Shown: in pieces, positions 4,718 through 6,882 of the stretch
Layout of the letters: every line of letters begins with the position of its first letter
Position numbering within the stretch: position 1 is the stretch's first letter
DNA from: Desulfosporosinus sp.
GTDB taxonomy: Bacteria; Bacillota; Desulfitobacteriia; Desulfitobacteriales; Desulfitobacteriaceae
Reading direction: 5' to 3'
DNA: 6,882 nucleotides
Assembly: GCA_016278585.1 (NCBI GenBank)
Contig: JADQBO010000028.1
Location: 1-6,882 of the forward strand
Translations under genes and position numbers: made by a program
Notes under the pieces: generated by a model
The model's input: the letters and a program-made list of their open reading frames with translations, nothing else
What the model was told of the DNA's origin: nothing
The model's database searches: none

Positions 4718-6364
4718 TTGGCAAAACAAATTATTTTTAATCAAGACGCACGTCACGCTTTAGAACGCGGTGTTAATTCTCTCGCTGAAGCCGTCCGTGT
4801 TACTCTAGGACCTAAGGGACGTAATGTAGTACTTGACAAGAAGTTTGGATCTCCTCTGATCACGAATGACGGAGTTACAATTGCTCGTGACATTGAGTTG
4901 GAAGATTCTTTTGAAAATATGGGAGCGCAGCTTGTTAAAGAGGTTGCTACCAAAACTAATGACGTTGCTGGGGATGGGACAACAACTGCTACGGTTTTGG
5001 CTCAAGCGATTATTCGCGAAGGACTTAAGAATGTCGCAGCAGGTGCAAATCCTATGGGCATTAAACGCGGAATAGAGCAAGCAGTTGAAGTTGTAGTTGC
5101 AGATATCAAAGCAAACGCTAAACTTGTGGAGACAAGTGAAGCCATTGCTCAAGTCGCCTCTATCTCTGCTAGCGATAAGACTATCGGTACCTTGATTTCT
5201 CAAGCAATGGAGAAAGTCGGAAAAGACGGCGTAATCACAGTTGAGGAAGCCAAGGGAATGACCACAGAACTTGAAGTGGTTGAAGGAATGCAATTTGACC
5301 GTGGTTATATTTCCGCTTATATGATTACAGACACGGAAAAGATGGAAGCCATACTCAATGACCCTTACATCTTAATTACCGATAAGAAGATCAGTGCGAT
5401 TCAAGATGTTTTACCAGTCTTGGAAAAAGTAGTACAAGCTGGTCGTCAACTGATGATTATTGCTGAAGACATTGATGGGGAAGCTTTGGCTACACTCGTG
5501 GTTAACAAGCTACGTGGAACCTTTGTCTGTGTCGGAGTTAAGGCACCTGGCTTTGGCGATCGTCGTAAAGCCTTGCTTGAAGACATTGCTGTACTAACTG
5601 GTGGTACAGTTATCACTGAAGATCTAGGTCTGAAGTTAGAAAATACTACGTTGGAAATGCTCGGACGTTCGCGTCAAGTCCGCGTAACAAAAGAGGAAAC
5701 CACACTTGTTGAAGGATCCGGTAATACAGATGATATTAAAAAGCGCGTCGAAGCTATTAAACGTCAAATTGACGAAACTACGTCCGATTTTGATCGTGAA
5801 AAGCTCCAAGAGCGTTTAGCAAAATTAGCTGGCGGTGTTGCCGTTATTCAAGTGGGTGCAGCAACCGAAACTGAAATGAAGGAGAAGAAACTCCGCATTG
5901 AAGATGCTTTAGCTGCTACTCGTGCTGCTGTTGAAGAGGGAATCGTATCTGGTGGAGGTACTGCTCTGATTGATGCCATCAAATCTTTAGATTCACTTAA
6001 ATTGACTGGTGACGAGGCAACTGGTGTAAATATTATTCGCCGTGCCCTTGAAGAGCCACTCCGTCAAATTGCCAACAATGCTGGGCATGAGGGTTCTGTT
6101 GTTGTTGGAAAGGTTCACGAATCTGCCACAAGAGGAATTGGTTTCAATGCGGTAACTGAAATCTATGAAGATATGATAGCTGCTGGTATTGTTGACCCAG
6201 CTAAAGTTACCCGTTCAGCTCTGCAAAATGCAGGTTCCATCGCTGCTATGCTTCTGACCACGGAATGCTTAGTCTCTGACCTGCCGTCAAAAGATGGCGG
6301 AGCAGGAGCCATGGCTGGCATGGGCGGAATGGGTGGCATGGGTGGAATGGGCGGCATGATGTAA
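4718..6364 (+). CDS. groEL: Chaperonin GroEL (Hsp60)
   Basis: GroEL is the ATP-driven 14-subunit folding chamber that works with GroES. The 548-aa product is full length. The equatorial domain has TLGPKGRNVVLD (29-40), ITNDGVTIA (D51) and the ATP-binding GDGTTT with D86 (E. coli D87). The apical domain holds VEGMQFDRGYISAYM (188-202). The catalytic Asp equivalent to E. coli D398 is D396 (RIEDALAATRAAVEEG), followed by SGGGTALI. The tail is the flexible Gly-Met repeat ending GGMGGMGGMGGMM. Translation starts at TTG (4718) after AAGGAGTGA at 7 bases; the next codons read AKQIIFNQDARHALERGVN, which fits the family's N-terminus. No T-tailed terminator is visible after the stop. The sequence beyond looks like a mobile-element boundary rather than the next housekeeping gene. 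Confidence 0.98.
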   Translation: MAKQIIFNQDARHALERGVNSLAEAVRVTLGPKGRNVVLDKKFGSPLITNDGVTIARDIELEDSFENMGAQLVKEVATKTNDVAGDGTTTATVLAQAIIREGLKNVAAGANPMGIKRGIEQAVEVVVADIKANAKLVETSEAIAQVASISASDKTIGTLISQAMEKVGKDGVITVEEAKGMTTELEVVEGMQFDRGYISAYMITDTEKMEAILNDPYILITDKKISAIQDVLPVLEKVVQAGRQLMIIAEDIDGEALATLVVNKLRGTFVCVGVKAPGFGDRRKALLEDIAVLTGGTVITEDLGLKLENTTLEMLGRSRQVRVTKEETTLVEGSGNTDDIKKRVEAIKRQIDETTSDFDREKLQERLAKLAGGVAVIQVGAATETEMKEKKLRIEDALAATRAAVEEGIVSGGGTALIDAIKSLDSLKLTGDEATGVNIIRRALEEPLRQIANNAGHEGSVVVGKVHESATRGIGFNAVTEIYEDMIAAGIVDPAKVTRSALQNAGSIAAMLLTTECLVSDLPSKDGGAGAMAGMGGMGGMGGMGGMM

Positions 6365-6377
6365 GTAAAACCTTACA
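6360..6377. repeat. Inverted repeat across the groEL stop codon, possible att core
   Basis: TGTAAG (6360-6365) and CTTACA (6372-6377) are perfect inverted arms around six bases (TAAAAC). The left arm includes the groEL stop codon. Tyrosine recombinase core sites are short inverted arms around a 6-8 base crossover region, so with the integrase fragment nearby this could be an attachment core. A small mRNA hairpin at the groEL 3' end is the simpler alternative. Confidence 0.4.
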
Positions 6378-6400
6378 ATCCGCTTATACCAATGGACTGA

Positions 6401-6415
6401 GCGTTTTGAAAACGC
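6401..6415. repeat. Small perfect palindromic hairpin downstream of groEL
   Basis: GCGTTTT (6401-6407) and AAAACGC (6409-6415) are complementary around a single G, giving a stem of about six base pairs with a 3-base loop. No T run follows on either strand, so I do not call it a terminator. It might stabilise the groEL mRNA end or be part of the att region. Confidence 0.5.
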
Positions 6416-6429
6416 CGAATTTACCCTAA

Positions 6430-6450
6430 TGCCCACATTTTGCCCACATT
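6430..6450. repeat. Two TGCCCACATT direct repeats, possible integrase arm-type sites
   Basis: TGCCCACATT occurs at 6430-6439 and again at 6441-6450, with an 11-base period, about one helical turn. The pair lies between the groEL end and the 3' end of the integrase fragment. Tandem short repeats next to an integrase gene are typical of arm-type binding sites used by the N-terminal domain of tyrosine recombinases. The role is inferred from position only. Confidence 0.55.
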
Positions 6451-6458
6451 CAAACGAT

Positions 6459-6485
6459 AAAAAAATGATACTCTGTAGGGGTATC
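6459..6485 (-). terminator. Weak terminator-like structure after the integrase fragment
   Basis: On the minus strand GATAC (complement of 6485-6481) pairs with GTATC (complement of 6471-6467) around nine bases, followed after two bases by seven T (complement of 6465-6459). The stem has only 5 bp, so it may be weak or chance. The position just after the integrase stop codon is right. Confidence 0.35.
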
Positions 6486-6491
6486 GATAGA

Positions 6492-6818
6492 TTAGAGGTT
6501 TTTCATGAGTTCGCTGAACTTTTGGGAAGCCTCTTTTTTCATTGTCTTAGTAACGTGCAAATAAACCTTTCTCGTGATCTCATCATCGGCATGGCCTAAC
6601 CTTTCCATGATTTCCTCAAGTCCTACTCTTGCTTCTGCTAATAAAGAGGTGTGAGTATGCCTTAATGAGTGTGGCGTCAACTCTTCGTTAAGTCCGGATA
6701 ACTTTAACATCCTTGCCATACGATTCTCTATTTTCTTCACATAAATCGGATAACCGCAATTCTCCCCAGTCATCGCAAAGATGAAATCTTTATCGTAATA
6801 CGTTTTCCTAAACTTCAT
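6492..6818 (-). pseudogene. Tyrosine recombinase (phage-type integrase), C-terminal fragment
   Basis: The 108 residues match the C-terminal catalytic part of phage or ICE-type integrases. TPHSLRHTHTSLL carries the HxxR pair (H50, R53), MERLGHADDEITRKVYLHVT carries the later His (H76) and the tyrosine nucleophile (Y86), and the end ASQKFSELMKNL is family-like. The start region MKFRKTYYDKDFIFA aligns with an internal stretch of full integrases (usually about 350-400 aa). The N-terminal arm-binding and core-binding domains, the first catalytic Arg and the beta-strand Lys are therefore missing. The frame is open for 14 codons further upstream, to a TAG at 6862-6860, but those residues do not look like integrase and neither do the other two frames. 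No ribosome site precedes the ATG at 6818. I read it as a broken remnant. Its 3' end faces groEL across the TGCCCACATT repeats, the usual layout of an att end. Confidence 0.78.
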
Positions 6819-6882
6819 TTTTACAACTATAGTGGCTCGGATGTCAAGACAAAAATAATCCTAAAGATAATGTACCAGATAT

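Noticed and set aside
4805..5293. Minus-strand 162-codon frame inside groEL
   Set aside because: It is antisense to a highly conserved gene; its Cys/Ser-rich translation resembles no family I know.
6301..6361. GGM-coding repeat at the groEL 3' end as a separate repeat element
   Set aside because: It is the normal Gly-Met tail of bacterial GroEL, explained by the protein.
6826..6847. Minus-strand TTGACA (complement of 6847-6842) with TATAGT-like box (complement of 6832-6827) as an integrase promoter
   Set aside because: The spacing between the two boxes is only about 9-10 bases, far below the 16-18 needed, and no ribosome site follows.

Overview
The window looks like chromosomal DNA of a low-to-moderate GC Gram-positive anaerobe of the class Clostridia, most likely the Desulfosporosinus/Desulfitobacterium group. 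Supporting signs are strong GGAGG-type ribosome sites, a CIRCE operator in front of groES, TTG start codons, a riboswitch-type leader ending in an intrinsic terminator, and molybdenum cofactor (Moco) genes next to fdhD. The genus is an inference from protein style, not from a marker gene.

Left part (1-3170): a Moco block. At the left edge, on the minus strand, lies the N-terminal third or less of fdhD, the sulfurtransferase that activates formate dehydrogenase. Divergent from it is a plus-strand series: a structured leader that I read as a Moco riboswitch with a terminator, then moaA, moaC, a stand-alone MOSC-domain protein and mogA, closed by a strong 17-bp hairpin terminator. MoaA and MoaC make cPMP from GTP. 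MogA adenylylates molybdopterin. The MOSC protein probably handles sulfur or a Moco derivative. moaD, moaE and moeA are not in the window. Between moaC and the MOSC gene is a small non-coding array of 12-bp tandem repeats.

Middle (3171-4263): a single gene for a NYN/DUF88-type protein (PIN-like nuclease fold) that probably starts at a TTG codon. Its function is unknown.

Right part (4264-6364): the groES-groEL chaperonin operon. It is preceded by an intrinsic terminator, a sigma-A-type promoter whose -35 box sits inside a G-rich/C-rich inverted repeat, and a perfect CIRCE (HrcA) operator.

Right edge (6365-6882): directly downstream of intact groEL is what looks like the end of an integrated element. 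It holds an inverted repeat across the groEL stop codon, two TGCCCACATT direct repeats, and on the minus strand the C-terminal part of a tyrosine recombinase lacking its N-terminal half. I read this as a decayed att-site/integrase remnant, or the edge of a genomic island, at the 3' end of groEL.

I see no clear new multi-gene system. The parts most worth a second look are the moaA leader, the groEL 3' end junction, the 12-bp array and the NYN gene.
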